From Neomesorhizobium albiziae (GTDB lineage Bacteria > Pseudomonadota > Alphaproteobacteria > Rhizobiales > Rhizobiaceae), in NCBI RefSeq assembly GCF_900114255.1, contig NZ_FOSL01000007.1, positions 124,001 to 188,000 on the forward strand: 64,000 nucleotides of DNA, given 5' to 3'. Below, piece by piece: positions 8,069 through 17,253 of the stretch (positions are counted from its first letter, which is position 1; every line of letters starts with the position of its first letter). A model generated the notes under the pieces. That model saw only the letters and a list, made by a program, of their open reading frames with translations, was not told the origin of the DNA and ran no database searches. Made by a program: the position numbers and the translations under genes.

Positions 8069-9409
8069 GTGGGACAGATAGTCTTCGTACCGAAGGAAGT
8101 TGATGCGAACGAGCCGCGCGTTGCGGCTTCGCCGGATACGGTGAAGCGGCTGACCGGGCTTGGCCTGGACGTGATCGTCGAGGCTGGTGCCGGCACGCTG
8201 TCGCGCATTCCCGACGAAGAGTTCGCCAAGGCGGGCGCGACGATCGGCAAGGCCGGCGATGCGGCCAGGGCCGATGTCGTGCTCAAGGTGCGGCGGCCGG
8301 GCGATGACGAGCTGAAGGGCTACAAGTCCGGTGCTGCGGTGATCGCCACCATGGACCCCTACGGCAACGAAGTGGCGGTCGCGGCAATGGCGAAGGCCGG
8401 CGTCACCGCGTTCGCCATGGAATTCATGCCGCGCATCACCCGCGCGCAGGTCATGGACGTTCTCTCCTCGCAGGCCAACCTCGCCGGCTACCAGGCTGTC
8501 GTCGATGCCGCCGCCGAATATGACCGCGCCTTGCCGATGATGATGACGGCCGCCGGCACGGTTCCGGCGGCAAAGGTGTTCATCATGGGCGTCGGCGTTG
8601 CCGGCCTGCAGGCGATCGCCACCGCGCGCCGCATGGGTGCGGTGGTGACGGCCACCGACGTTCGCCCGGCAGCCAAGGAGCAGGTCGCTTCGCTCGGCGC
8701 GAAATTCCTCGCCGTCGAGGACGAAGAGTTCAAGGCGGCCGAAACCGCCGGCGGCTATGCCAAGGAAATGTCCAAGGAATATCAGGCCAAGCAGGCAGCA
8801 CTGACGGCCGATCACATCGCCAAGCAGGATATCGTCATCACCACTGCGCTCATTCCGGGACGCCCTGCGCCGCGGCTGGTTTCGGCAGCGATGGTTGCCT
8901 CGATGAAACCCGGCTCGGTGATCATCGATCTCGCCGTCGAGCGCGGCGGCAATGTCGAAGGCGCTGTGGCCGGCAAGGTGGTGACGTCAGCCAACGGCGT
9001 GAAGATCGTCGGCCACCTCAACGTGCCCGGCCGCGTCGCCGCGTCGGCCTCGCTGCTTTATGCGCGAAACCTCTTCGCCTTTCTGGAAACCATGGTCGAC
9101 AAGGCGTCGAAGCAGCTTGCGATCAATCGCGACGACGAGCTGGTCAAGGCGACGATGCTGACCGACGCCGGCAAGGTCGTGCATGCGAACTTCGCCAATG
9201 CGGCCGCAACGGCGACACCGGCCGCGGCCGCGGTAACGTCGGCTCCCTACAAGCATGTCGAGAAGCCCGAGCCGGCGGCAAAAGCGCCAAAGGCCGCGAA
9301 GCCAAAGGCCGCGCCGAAATCGGACGCTAAGGCGCCATACAAACATGTCGAAAAACCCGAGCCGACTGCCGGGAAACCAGCCGCGCCGAAATCCAAGGGG
9401 GATGCGTGA
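8069..9409 (+). CDS. pntAA: NAD(P) transhydrogenase alpha subunit part 1 (PntAA)
   Basis: Cytosolic NAD(H)-binding domain I of the proton-translocating transhydrogenase that makes NADPH from NADH, 446 aa. Seen: [17 protein letters not shown] at the N-terminus, [17 protein letters not shown], the Rossmann motif [18 protein letters not shown], and the [11 protein letters not shown] region near the end of the fold. The chosen start is GTG 8069, behind agagg. After about residue 385 comes an Ala/Pro/Lys-rich tail holding the 11-residue motif [11 protein letters not shown] twice, separated by a [14 protein letters not shown]-type linker. The catalytic fold ends before this tail. It overlaps pntAB by one base. 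Confidence 0.93.
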   Translation: MGQIVFVPKEVDANEPRVAASPDTVKRLTGLGLDVIVEAGAGTLSRIPDEEFAKAGATIGKAGDAARADVVLKVRRPGDDELKGYKSGAAVIATMDPYGNEVAVAAMAKAGVTAFAMEFMPRITRAQVMDVLSSQANLAGYQAVVDAAAEYDRALPMMMTAAGTVPAAKVFIMGVGVAGLQAIATARRMGAVVTATDVRPAAKEQVASLGAKFLAVEDEEFKAAETAGGYAKEMSKEYQAKQAALTADHIAKQDIVITTALIPGRPAPRLVSAAMVASMKPGSVIIDLAVERGGNVEGAVAGKVVTSANGVKIVGHLNVPGRVAASASLLYARNLFAFLETMVDKASKQLAINRDDELVKATMLTDAGKVVHANFANAAATATPAAAAVTSAPYKHVEKPEPAAKAPKAAKPKAAPKSDAKAPYKHVEKPEPTAGKPAAPKSKGDA

Positions 9410-9837
9410 TGGAAAAGACCGCACTCGACCAGGCACTCGACCAGCTCGATAAGGCCGTTGCCGCCGTCCGCCTCGGGATTGCCGATCTGTCCCAGGCAGA
9501 GCGCGCCGCCGACGCTGCGGGGGGTGCTGCGCACGCCGTATCGGGCGGGGCGATCGATCCCTTCGTCTTCCGCTTCGCCATCTTCGTGCTGGCGATCTTC
9601 GTCGGCTATTACGTCGTCTGGTCGGTGACGCCGGCGCTGCACACGCCGCTGATGGCGGTCACCAACGCGATCTCTTCGGTCATCGTGGTCGGCGCGCTGC
9701 TGGCGGTGGGCATCGCGGCTTCGGGCCTCGCCACCGGCTTCGGCTTCATCGCCCTGGTGCTGGTGTCGGTAAACATCTTCGGCGGCTTCCTCGTCACCCA
9801 GCGCATGCTGGCCATGTACAAGAAGAAGGAAAAGTGA
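9409..9837 (+). CDS. pntAB: NAD(P) transhydrogenase alpha subunit part 2 (PntAB)
   Basis: Membrane part of the alpha subunit, 142 aa: a 45-residue hydrophilic start, then about four hydrophobic helices from [20 protein letters not shown] to [13 protein letters not shown], ending in KKKEK. The separate PntAB is typical of alphaproteobacteria, where the E. coli PntA is split in two. Its ATG overlaps the pntAA stop (TGATG). It forms the proton channel together with PntB. An extra non-canonical GTG codon immediately precedes the ATG in frame. Confidence 0.9.
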   Translation: MEKTALDQALDQLDKAVAAVRLGIADLSQAERAADAAGGAAHAVSGGAIDPFVFRFAIFVLAIFVGYYVVWSVTPALHTPLMAVTNAISSVIVVGALLAVGIAASGLATGFGFIALVLVSVNIFGGFLVTQRMLAMYKKKEK

Positions 9838-9838
9838 C

Positions 9839-11236
9839 GTGAACGCCAACTTCGCTTCCTTCCTCTACCTCGTTTCGGGCATCCTGTTCATCCTGGCGTT
9901 GCGCGGCCTGTCGCATCCGACGACCAGCCGCCAGGGCAATACCTACGGCATGATCGGCATGGCGATCGCCATCCTGACGACGCTGGCGCTTGCCACGCCG
10001 TCATGGGGCGGCTTCGCGCTGATCGTGCTGGGCCTGGCTATCGGCGGCAGCGTTGGCGCGGTGACGGCGCGGCGCATCGCCATGACCTCGATGCCGCAGC
10101 TGGTTGCTGCCTTCCACAGCCTGGTCGGCCTTGCCGCCGTCATGGTGGCCGCGGCTGCCATGTACGCGCCGGAAAGCTTCGGCATCGGCACGGTCAACGA
10201 TATCCACGGCCAGGCGCTGGTCGAAATGAGCCTTGGCGTGGCCATCGGCGCCATCACCTTCACCGGTTCGGTCATCGCCTTCCTGAAGCTCGACGGGCGC
10301 ATGTCCGGCAAGCCGATAATGCTGCCGATGCGCCATGCCCTGAACATCGCGCTTGCCGCCTTGCTGGTCGTGCTGATCATTCTGCTGGTAACGAGCGAAA
10401 GCACCGTAATCTTCTGGCTGATCGTGGTGGTGTCGCTGGTGCTCGGCGTGCTTCTGATCATCCCGATCGGCGGCGCCGACATGCCGGTCGTGGTGTCGAT
10501 GCTCAACTCCTATTCGGGATGGGCGGCCGCGGCACTGGGCTTCACGCTGGGCAACCTGGCGCTCATCATCACCGGCGCCCTGGTCGGCTCGTCCGGCGCG
10601 ATCCTGTCCTACATCATGTGCAAGGGCATGAACCGCTCGTTCATCTCCGTCATCCTCGGCGGCTTCGGCGGCGAAACCGCGGCGGCGGCCGATGACGGCA
10701 TCGAACGCACCGTCAAGCAGGGCTCGGCTGACGACGCAGCCTATCTCATGATGAACGCGCAGAAGGTCATCATCGTGCCGGGCTACGGTATGGCGGTGGC
10801 GCAGGCGCAGCACGCAGTCCGCGAAATGGCCGACAAGCTGAAGGCCGCGGGCGTCGAGGTGAAATACGCCATCCACCCGGTCGCCGGCCGCATGCCCGGC
10901 CACATGAACGTGCTGCTCGCCGAGGCCAACGTGCCCTACGACGAGGTGTTCGAACTGGAAGACATCAACTCGGAATTCGCGCAGGCCGACGTCGCCTATG
11001 TCATCGGCGCCAACGACGTCACCAACCCGTCGGCGCGCGACGACAAGAGCTCGCCCATCTACGGAATGCCGATCCTCGACGTCGACAAGGCGCGCACCTG
11101 CCTGTTCGTCAAGCGTTCGCTGGGCTCCGGCTACGCCGGCATCGACAACACGCTGTTCTACAAGGACGGCACCATGATGCTGCTTGGCGACGCCAAGAAG
11201 ATGACCGAGGAAATCGTCAAGGCGATGGATCACTAG
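9839..11236 (+). CDS. pntB: NAD(P) transhydrogenase beta subunit (PntB)
   Basis: 465-aa inner-membrane subunit. The N-terminal ~270 residues hold about nine membrane helices. The C-terminal domain binds NADP(H), with GYGMAVAQAQHAVREM, then KYAIHPVAGRMPGHMNVLLAEA and VIGANDVTNPSA visible. The start is GTG, one base after the pntAB stop. It completes the enzyme with PntAA and PntAB. It is followed by a rho-independent terminator shared with the converging LysR gene. Confidence 0.93.
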   Translation: MNANFASFLYLVSGILFILALRGLSHPTTSRQGNTYGMIGMAIAILTTLALATPSWGGFALIVLGLAIGGSVGAVTARRIAMTSMPQLVAAFHSLVGLAAVMVAAAAMYAPESFGIGTVNDIHGQALVEMSLGVAIGAITFTGSVIAFLKLDGRMSGKPIMLPMRHALNIALAALLVVLIILLVTSESTVIFWLIVVVSLVLGVLLIIPIGGADMPVVVSMLNSYSGWAAAALGFTLGNLALIITGALVGSSGAILSYIMCKGMNRSFISVILGGFGGETAAAADDGIERTVKQGSADDAAYLMMNAQKVIIVPGYGMAVAQAQHAVREMADKLKAAGVEVKYAIHPVAGRMPGHMNVLLAEANVPYDEVFELEDINSEFAQADVAYVIGANDVTNPSARDDKSSPIYGMPILDVDKARTCLFVKRSLGSGYAGIDNTLFYKDGTMMLLGDAKKMTEEIVKAMDH

Positions 11237-11252
11237 CCAAGGAAATCGATAG

Positions 11253-11280
11253 GGCCCGGCCGAAAGCCGGGCCTTAATTC
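11253..11280. terminator. Terminator between pntB and LysR gene
   Basis: Stem GGCCCGGC (11253-11260), loop CGAAA, stem GCCGGGCC (11266-11273), then TTAATTCTT. It lies between converging genes and can serve pntB. The LysR stop codon begins at the base of the hairpin. Confidence 0.75.
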
Positions 11281-12203
11281 TTGGTGGATGCTGCTTCTTC
11301 CGTGCGCCTCGACGCGGATTCCGCAAGCCCCGCAACCAGCGCATCCGCCACGACCTTTACCGAGGGGAGTTGGCCGCGACGATGGGGCTGGAGCAGCGTC
11401 GTGGTGACGCCGCCGGCCGTCCAGCCGGGCAATACGCGCACCAGTTCTCCGGCCTCGATCGGCAGCCTGAACAACTCACTCGGCACGCAGGCGATGCCCA
11501 GGCCAGCTTTGGCCGCCTGCAGCAGCAATTCGGACTCGTCGGCAAAGTATCGGGGTGAGGGCGCGGCGACGACGCGTGCTCCGTCCCCGTTTTCAAGGGA
11601 CCAGGTGGATTCGGACGGCGAGATCACAATTCCGTCGTGACCGGAGAGGTCTTCAGGATCCGCGGGTGAACCGGCGCGCTTCAGATAGTCCGGCGACGCC
11701 ACCAGCCAGTTCGGCTCGAAACCGATGTGGCGCTGCACAAGGTCCGAATCGGGCAACTGGGCGCGGTGCGCCCGCACGGCGATGTCGAAGCCTTCCTGCA
11801 CGATATCGACGAAGCGGTCGGTGGCGTGAACGACAATGCGGATTTTGGGATAGTCGATCGCCAGCCTCGGCAGCAGCGGCGCGAGCTTGTGCTGCGCGAT
11901 CGGCACGGCCGCGGTGATGCGCACCATTCCATTGGGTTCGGCCAGCCGGCCCGAGATCACATTCTGCACCGATTCCGCTTCGATCAGCATCGCGGCTGCG
12001 TGGCGGTAAATGTCCGCGCCTATCTCGGTCATCACGAAGTTGCGCGAATTGCGCTGGATCAGCCGCGTGCCGGTATCCTTCTCCAATTCCAGCAGACGCT
12101 TGCTCAATGTCGATTTCGGTATGCCGAGCGCGCGGCCCGCCGCCGCCAGCCCTCCATGCTCGACCATCTGCACGAAATAATAGAGGTCATTCAGGTTCAG
12201 CAT
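11274..12203 (-). CDS. LysR-family transcriptional regulator
   Basis: 309 aa. The N-terminal winged helix-turn-helix (LNDLYYFVQMVEHGGLAAAGRALGIPKSTLSKRL, about residues 4-37, seen in pieces) is followed by a LysR effector-binding domain with RITAAVPIAQHKLAPLLPRL. It resembles the AaeR/PecT-like group of LysR proteins. The second of two adjacent ATG codons is preferred for its distance from a ggaa ribosome site. It is divergent from a glutathione S-transferase gene across a 105-base gap holding repeated ACGTCCAA half-sites, so it probably controls that gene. The effector is unknown. Confidence 0.85.
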   Translation of the reverse strand: MLNLNDLYYFVQMVEHGGLAAAGRALGIPKSTLSKRLLELEKDTGTRLIQRNSRNFVMTEIGADIYRHAAAMLIEAESVQNVISGRLAEPNGMVRITAAVPIAQHKLAPLLPRLAIDYPKIRIVVHATDRFVDIVQEGFDIAVRAHRAQLPDSDLVQRHIGFEPNWLVASPDYLKRAGSPADPEDLSGHDGIVISPSESTWSLENGDGARVVAAPSPRYFADESELLLQAAKAGLGIACVPSELFRLPIEAGELVRVLPGWTAGGVTTTLLQPHRRGQLPSVKVVADALVAGLAESASRRTEEAASTKN

Positions 12204-12218
12204 CATCGTTCCGATTTG

Positions 12219-12294
12219 TGGACGTTATGTATATGTTCAGCCTCCTACACACGCAACGTCCAAGATGACATCTGATGGTGGTCAACACGTCCAA
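12219..12294. promoter_or_regulatory. Candidate LysR binding region (three ACGTCC half-sites)
   Basis: GTGGACGTT (12219-12226) is inverted relative to CAACGTCCAA (12254-12263), and a third copy, ACACGTCCAA, ends at 12294. The two direct copies of ACGTCCAA are 31 bases apart, close to three helical turns. The layout suits a LysR tetramer between divergent genes. Seen by eye only. Confidence 0.4.
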
Positions 12295-12308
12295 CATTGG
12301 AGCACATC

Positions 12309-13037
12309 ATGGAACCGGTTCTCTTCTACGGAAATCACGCCGCCAGTTCGTTCGGATCGATCGTCGCCCTGGAGTGGCTCGGCCAGCCCTACCGGCTGAC
12401 GCGACTCAACCTGCCTTTCGACGCGCGAGGCGAAATCTTCACCCAGGTGAACCCTGTGCAGAAGGTGCCGGCTTTGCTGACGGCAAGCGGCACGCCGCTC
12501 AGCGAGAGCTCCGCCATCCTCCAGCACCTCGCGGCCCGCGACCCCAACCGGTCACTGACTTTCGAGCCGGGTTCGCGGGAGCAGGATCACCTGAACCAGG
12601 TGCTGGGCTTCCTGCATTCCGATTTCTCGTCGTCGTTCCTTGCAGGCTTCGAAGCCTTCGATATGGATCTGACCGGCGAGAAAAACCCGCCGATGCAGGC
12701 GCTGCTGCGGAAAATGGGCAAGAAGCACGTCGCCAAGGCGCATGCCGATCTGGAAAAGATGATGGGCGACAATGAATGGCTTGCCGGCAGCAAGCGTACT
12801 CTCGCCGACGCCTATTTCATGGGCTTGGCGCGCTGGGCGCCGTTCCTCGCGGAAATGGGCGCTGAGATGGTCGACCAGCGCGACTATCCGAAACTCCACC
12901 GGCACTACAACAAGCTGAAAGCCGACCCGGCGGTGATCTTCGCCCATGCCATCGAAGACGAGAAACCGGCAACGAGCAACGGCGCGTTCAAGGGCCATGT
13001 GTCTCTCGAAGAGATCAAGGCGCGGCTTGGCCTCTAG
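12309..13037 (+). CDS. Glutathione S-transferase family protein
   Basis: 242 aa with an N-terminal thioredoxin-like domain (FYGNHAASSFGSIVALEW; NPVQKVPAL; the glutathione-contact motif LSESSAIL near 63-70) and an alpha-helical C-terminal domain. ATG 12309 is chosen because ggag lies 8 bases upstream. The C-terminal ~20 residues extend past the usual fold. It is divergent from a LysR gene that probably regulates it, which suggests induction by an electrophile or aromatic compound. The substrate cannot be predicted. Confidence 0.85.
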   Translation: MEPVLFYGNHAASSFGSIVALEWLGQPYRLTRLNLPFDARGEIFTQVNPVQKVPALLTASGTPLSESSAILQHLAARDPNRSLTFEPGSREQDHLNQVLGFLHSDFSSSFLAGFEAFDMDLTGEKNPPMQALLRKMGKKHVAKAHADLEKMMGDNEWLAGSKRTLADAYFMGLARWAPFLAEMGAEMVDQRDYPKLHRHYNKLKADPAVIFAHAIEDEKPATSNGAFKGHVSLEEIKARLGL

Positions 13038-13122
13038 AGCGGTTCCGGTTCTTTCAGAACCGATAACTCGCTCTAAGTATTTGTTTTGCCATTTGTGCGG
13101 ACGCCAAATGATTCCATTTGGC
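13036..13122. repeat. Rhizobial-type intergenic palindrome
   Basis: AGAGCG ... GGTTCT-ttc-AGAACC ... CGCTCT form nested arms (13036-13074). A second palindrome GCCAAATG-attc-CATTTGGC spans 13103-13122. It is AT-richer than its surroundings and overlaps the GST stop codon. From memory, similar elements recur between rhizobial genes; that is not verified here. Confidence 0.5.
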
Positions 13123-13147
13123 TGCAAAATGCTCCAGACTGGAAAGA

Positions 13148-13174
13148 AGAAAGCCCGGCCAACGCCGGGCTTTT
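13148..13174. terminator. Bidirectional terminator between GST and DUF992 genes
   Basis: AAAGCCCGGC-caac-GCCGGGCTTTT: an A-run leads the stem and a T-run follows it, so it can stop transcription from both converging genes. Confidence 0.8.
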
Positions 13175-13212
13175 CTCACTGTGGCAGCGCGGCTTCGCTT
13201 AGCGTTGCTGTT

Positions 13213-13692
13213 CTAGTTGTCGGCGGAACGCAATTGGAACTGGCTCACGCCGAGCGCCAGGTTGAGGCCGGTCTGCGACTGGATGCTGATCGGCTGCAGG
13301 GTGAAGCTCCTGCTCGATCCGCCAACCAGCACATTGGCGCCGCCGCCGACAGCGGCGGTTATCTCGGCGCTGGCGCCGACATAGTCGCCGGACAGCGCAC
13401 CCGGTGCGTAGATGTTGGCCGCAGGCGCCAGCACCAGCCACTGCATGAACGCCTTGTCGGTGGTGCCGATATCCAGTCCATACTTGTTGACCACGCCGAA
13501 ATAGGCTTCCGGAGCGAAGCTCTTTTCGGTCGGCTTGAACATGCAGCTCAGATCCTTCTTCGAGCCGATGATGAAGCCGGTGCCGCCATCGATGGTGCAT
13601 TCCAGCACGCCGAGTTCAACGCCTTCCTTGGCGACGGCAGGTGTGGCAAGCACGGGCAACAGAGCCAGCCCGGCCAGAATGAAATTTTTCAT
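13213..13692 (-). CDS. Secreted DUF992 family protein
   Basis: 159 aa with a signal peptide (MKNFILAGLALLPVLATPAVA) and a mature part starting near KEGVELGVLECTIDGG, the conserved start of DUF992. Two Cys residues (in LECTID and LSCMF) probably form a disulphide in the periplasm. The start at 13692 is preceded by ggagat. The family is common in Hyphomicrobiales and has no assigned function. The gene stands alone, between a shared terminator and the TPR lipoprotein gene. Confidence 0.8.
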   Translation of the reverse strand: MKNFILAGLALLPVLATPAVAKEGVELGVLECTIDGGTGFIIGSKKDLSCMFKPTEKSFAPEAYFGVVNKYGLDIGTTDKAFMQWLVLAPAANIYAPGALSGDYVGASAEITAAVGGGANVLVGGSSRSFTLQPISIQSQTGLNLALGVSQFQLRSADN

Positions 13693-13882
13693 GGCAATAT
13701 CTCCGAATGATGACGACAGCAGATAACTGGCGGCCAAGGGCAAAGTTCCTGCGACATCTTATGCTTGCGCCACATTTGCGCAATCCGGAGCCATCAATGC
13801 AGGTCGGAGGTCGAACCGTCGGAGTGCAGCGGGAGGATTTCCCGCGCAAGGAGGCTGAAATTGTTCCGGTATTTGCCGGGTT

Positions 13883-14740
13883 TCAGACGCCGCGTGTGCG
13901 CGCCAGGCCGTCGACCGCCGGCTTGTAGTTCGGATCGAGCCGGACCGCCTGCGCGTATGATTTCGCGGCCTTGTCCTTTTCGCCGCGCCGCTCGTAGATC
14001 AACGCCTGGTTGGCCCAGCCTTCGGCGTTCCTGCCGTCGAGCTTGATCGCCGTATTGAAGTCGGCGAAGGCGTTATCCTCGTCGTTCTGCGCGAGATAGG
14101 AAAGACCACGGCCATTGTATGGTTCGGCCGAATCCGGCGCGAGCGAGATGGCGGTCGAAAAATCCTCGATGGCGAAACCCTGCTGGCCTTGCTGCTGATA
14201 GATCAGGCCGCGGTTGTGATAGGCGCGCGGATCGGTCGTATCGAGCTGGATCGCCTTCTGGAAATCGTTGAAGGCATCCTGGGTGCGCCCGGCTTTGCGG
14301 TAGAGGTTGCCGCGGCCGATATAGGCGGCATCGTAGCTGGCGTTCAGCTGGATCGAGCGGTTGTAGTCGTTGAGGGCGGCCGCCTGGTCGCCGAGATAGC
14401 GATGGATCAGCGCGCGATTGGCGTAGGCCTGATAGAAATTCGGCCTCAGCTCAAGCGCCTTGTCGAAATCCCTGAGTGCTTCGCGGTATTTGCCGGCGCG
14501 GCCATAGGCCGAACCGCGGACATTGTAGCCCTCGGGATCACCTGGATTGCGCTGGATGACCGAGGTCAGCGACGCAATGTTTTCCTCGGATCCCTGCGCC
14601 GTGTCGATGGAGGTGATTTCGCCGCCGGGGCCTCCGCTCTGGCAGGCGGCAAGCGGCAAGCCTGCGAGAATGACAAATGCAAATGCGCCACGGCGCCAGT
14701 CGAGCTTCGGGCCGTTCGTGATGTCGCGCATGCCTGTCAT
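13883..14740 (-). CDS. TPR-repeat lipoprotein (NlpI-like)
   Basis: About 285 aa. The start holds a hydrophobic stretch ending in the lipobox LAAC, so it is probably an outer-membrane-facing lipoprotein. It is followed by about seven tetratricopeptide repeats (residues about 60-275; repeated patterns such as NRGLIYQQQGQ and GRGNLYRKAGR). Such proteins are scaffolds for other envelope proteins. The exact start is uncertain: TTG 14749, ATG 14740 and ATG 14731 are all in frame, and a gagagg stretch precedes the last by about 10 bases. It lies downstream of rpsU but is separated from it by a strong terminator. Confidence 0.82.
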   Translation of the reverse strand: MTGMRDITNGPKLDWRRGAFAFVILAGLPLAACQSGGPGGEITSIDTAQGSEENIASLTSVIQRNPGDPEGYNVRGSAYGRAGKYREALRDFDKALELRPNFYQAYANRALIHRYLGDQAAALNDYNRSIQLNASYDAAYIGRGNLYRKAGRTQDAFNDFQKAIQLDTTDPRAYHNRGLIYQQQGQQGFAIEDFSTAISLAPDSAEPYNGRGLSYLAQNDEDNAFADFNTAIKLDGRNAEGWANQALIYERRGEKDKAAKSYAQAVRLDPNYKPAVDGLARTRGV

Positions 14741-14785
14741 ACCTCTCAACTCTCGTTCCTGTCCGTCAGCAACGCGGGTGAAACA

Positions 14786-14818
14786 AAAAGGTGGCGGCGA
14801 TTCTTAATCGCCCCACCT
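14786..14818 (-). terminator. rpsU terminator
   Basis: Read on the minus strand: GGTGG-GGCGATT-aag-AATCGCC-g-CCACC followed by TTTTTG, about 40 bases past the rpsU stop. The stem is long and the U-run good. Confidence 0.8.
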
Positions 14819-14857
14819 CAGCATTAACGCCGGAAAAAAGGACAAAAAGGGGCGGTA

Positions 14858-15106
14858 TCAGCGCGCCGGACGGGCCGTTACCGCAGCAGGCTTGGCGCCT
14901 GGCAGGAGACCTTCGCGCTGTGCACGCTTGCGTGCCAGCTTGCGGGCGCGGCGAACGGCTTCCGCCTTTTCGCGTGCACGCTTCTCGGAAGGCTTCTCAT
15001 AGTGTCCGCGCATCTTCATTTCGCGGAAAATGCCTTCGCGCTGCATCTTTTTCTTCAGCGCGCGAAGCGCCTGGTCAACATTGTTATCGCGGACGAGTAC
15101 CTGCAC
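14858..15106 (-). CDS. rpsU: 30S ribosomal protein S21
   Basis: 82 aa, [20 protein letters not shown] at the start and the motif [19 protein letters not shown] in the middle, as in alphaproteobacterial S21. The C-terminus is a basic tail ([15 protein letters not shown]...) longer than in E. coli S21 (71 aa). It helps initiation on the small ribosomal subunit. It appears to be monocistronic, with its own terminator. Confidence 0.95.
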   Translation of the reverse strand: MQVLVRDNNVDQALRALKKKMQREGIFREMKMRGHYEKPSEKRAREKAEAVRRARKLARKRAQREGLLPGAKPAAVTARPAR

Positions 15107-15273
15107 GTGGGATCCTGCCTACCGTTCTTTCCGTTGTGAAACCATGAGGCAAGCGGCAATACCGTATGCCTCCGCAGTGGCTTTCCACCGCGAATTGCGG
15201 CGGCTGATAGCAGAATCAGCCGCCGATGTCCACACCAACCTTGCTTTTCATGTTCAGCATGGCTTCGCTGGGC

Positions 15274-16632
15274 TCAGGCTGCCTTTGTCCGCCACATCCG
15301 CGTCGCTGCCAAGTCCAGGCAGAGCATGGCAACCAGCGAGGCGCCGACAAGCGGGTAGATTACTCCGCCAACAGCCAGGATCACGATGACGCCCGCCAGT
15401 TTGCTGCGGTCGTTGGGCAGCGCCGGAACGCCAAGGCTGCCGGAAGGGCGGCGCTTCCACCACATCACCGCCGCGCTGACGGCCAGCGCCATGATCGCCA
15501 TGCAGGCGGCAAGCAGGAACAGCTGGTTTGCCAGACCGAACTGCTGGCCGAGATGCACACTGATGCCCCATTCCAGAGCCTTGGCGGCGGCCCCGAAATC
15601 GGCGTAGCTCAGGTCGATCAGCGGCTTGCCGGTGTATTGGTCGAGGTGGACAATACGCTGCCTTTCGACGTCGTCGGGGAACACCGACGCCGTGTAGACG
15701 TCCGTGGGCGCGTTGGGGATGGCGACCGCATAGCCGTTCGCCACCTCAAGCCCGTCGAAGATCGCAACCGCGCGGTCGATGCCGATGGCGGAAGCCGCGT
15801 GGCCCGACGAATTCGGCACCATGGCGTGCTGGGTCGACCAGCTCGTTTCACCCTGGTGGTTCATGTGTTCATCCGACATCGGGATGTTGGTCCAGAACCC
15901 GGACGGATAGCCGAAATTGGAACTGTTTGCCCATGCGTTCACCTTGTCGCCCCAGAACACCGACCACGGCATGCCGGTGGCGGCCAGAAACAGGATGACA
16001 CCGCCGACGAAGATGCCGGTCACCGCGTGCAGGTCGCGCCAGAAAATACGCTGCCGCGGCCTTCCCCGTACGCTCAATGCTCCGCCCCGGCCCTTTCGCG
16101 GCCACCAGAGATAGACGCCGGTGCCGACAAGCAGGATGGCCCAGCCGGCGGCGATTTCGATTGCGCCGCGGCCGATGGTGCCGAAGAACTTGAGGCTGTG
16201 AAGGTCGCGGATCAGATACATGATCGTTCCCTTGTCGGGCAGCGAGCCGAGGATCGCGCCGGTGTAGGGATTTGCGTAGACCGCGAGCTTCTCGCCGTTC
16301 GCTTGTTTGACGGTAATTTCGGCGGAAGCGGTGGGTGTTGCCGGCGTCGTGAACTTCATCGCCTCGCCGGGATATTGCGCCGTCGCAGCGGCGATCATTG
16401 CGGAGGGGGCGGCAAGGGCGGTTCCCACCTCGACGCGTTTCAAGTCAGAGTGAACCACAGCGTCGATCTCGTCGCGAAAGAGATAGAGCGCGCCGGTCAG
16501 GGCGAGCGTTATCAGGAAGGGCAGGACAAGAAGCCCGGCATAGAAATGCCAGCGCCACACGGCGCGGTAGAGATCTGAGGCGTTGTTGTTGCCGGCCACG
16601 GTTGTGGTCCGGCCGATGATGATGTCGGTCAT
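15274..16632 (-). CDS. PepSY-associated transmembrane protein (PiuB-like)
   Basis: 452 aa. Five hydrophobic segments are visible: WHFYAGLLVLPFLITLALTG, GWAILLVGTGVYLWW, GIFVGGVILFLAATGM, LLAACMAIMALAVSAAVM and the C-terminal GVIVILAVGGVIYPLVGAS. A large periplasmic loop with PepSY-type segments lies between them. Family members are tied to siderophore or iron and copper handling at the inner membrane, some as ferric reductases. His residues flank the first and later helices (WHFYAG; DLHSLK; DLHAVTG), consistent with haem binding in that group. The start at 16632 matches the conserved beginning. It is downstream of a DUF2946 gene in the same direction. Confidence 0.78.
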   Translation of the reverse strand: MTDIIIGRTTTVAGNNNASDLYRAVWRWHFYAGLLVLPFLITLALTGALYLFRDEIDAVVHSDLKRVEVGTALAAPSAMIAAATAQYPGEAMKFTTPATPTASAEITVKQANGEKLAVYANPYTGAILGSLPDKGTIMYLIRDLHSLKFFGTIGRGAIEIAAGWAILLVGTGVYLWWPRKGRGGALSVRGRPRQRIFWRDLHAVTGIFVGGVILFLAATGMPWSVFWGDKVNAWANSSNFGYPSGFWTNIPMSDEHMNHQGETSWSTQHAMVPNSSGHAASAIGIDRAVAIFDGLEVANGYAVAIPNAPTDVYTASVFPDDVERQRIVHLDQYTGKPLIDLSYADFGAAAKALEWGISVHLGQQFGLANQLFLLAACMAIMALAVSAAVMWWKRRPSGSLGVPALPNDRSKLAGVIVILAVGGVIYPLVGASLVAMLCLDLAATRMWRTKAA

Positions 16633-16710
16633 GGTGGTTCCAAACAGAAGGAGGGATGTCGGCCTGCATCGCAGCGCACGCAAGGTACGCGCGCCGGCCG
16701 ATGGATTCGG

Positions 16711-17127
16711 TCAGAGAATTCTGTTCGGCGGACCGCGCGGGGCGTCCCAGCTTTGTTCGGAGGAAGGCGGAAGTCTCGTGTCGTCAGGCCAGCCGGGACG
16801 GGCCAGTTCGGCGGAAGGCCGCGGCAGCGGTATCGCGCCGGCATCGACATCTGGGGCGAAGGCCATTTCCTTGCCGACGCCGCACAATGATGCGCAAGGG
16901 CAAAGGTTCTTTTCGTGCTGTTTCGCCGGCTTGCCGGAGCCGGTCCATCCCGGCGGCACGTCGCCCGAGGGCGCGCAGATGACAAAGCTGGTATTGCCGG
17001 CGGTCGCCGCCATGGCGCCGGCCGAAAAGCCGCCGACAAAAACCTGGAGGACCAGAAGATAGGCTGCGAGCGCGGCGAAACCGCCACGCAACAGCTTGTC
17101 CTCAAGTAGATGCCTCATTGCCTTCAT
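16711..17127 (-). CDS. DUF2946-like Cys-containing membrane protein
   Basis: 138 aa. One membrane segment (about 14-42, GGFAALAAYLLVLQVFVGGF) is followed by an exported part with ICAPSG and the cluster CPCASLCG (about 96-103). The pattern fits DUF2946 proteins, often found beside copper or iron uptake genes. The Cys cluster may bind metal (inference). It is 78 bases upstream of the PepSY gene and probably shares its transcript. An in-frame ATG three codons on is an alternative start. Confidence 0.6.
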   Translation of the reverse strand: MKAMRHLLEDKLLRGGFAALAAYLLVLQVFVGGFSAGAMAATAGNTSFVICAPSGDVPPGWTGSGKPAKQHEKNLCPCASLCGVGKEMAFAPDVDAGAIPLPRPSAELARPGWPDDTRLPPSSEQSWDAPRGPPNRIL

Positions 17128-17253
17128 GCAGCCTCATAACCAGCGCCGGGGATTTTGTCACCGGGCAGGATCGCCATGCTTCGATCCGAACCGCAATTCC
17201 GCCGCATTGGGACCGAAGGTGCGTGGTTCGTTTTCTCTTTACAGGGTTGCCTC

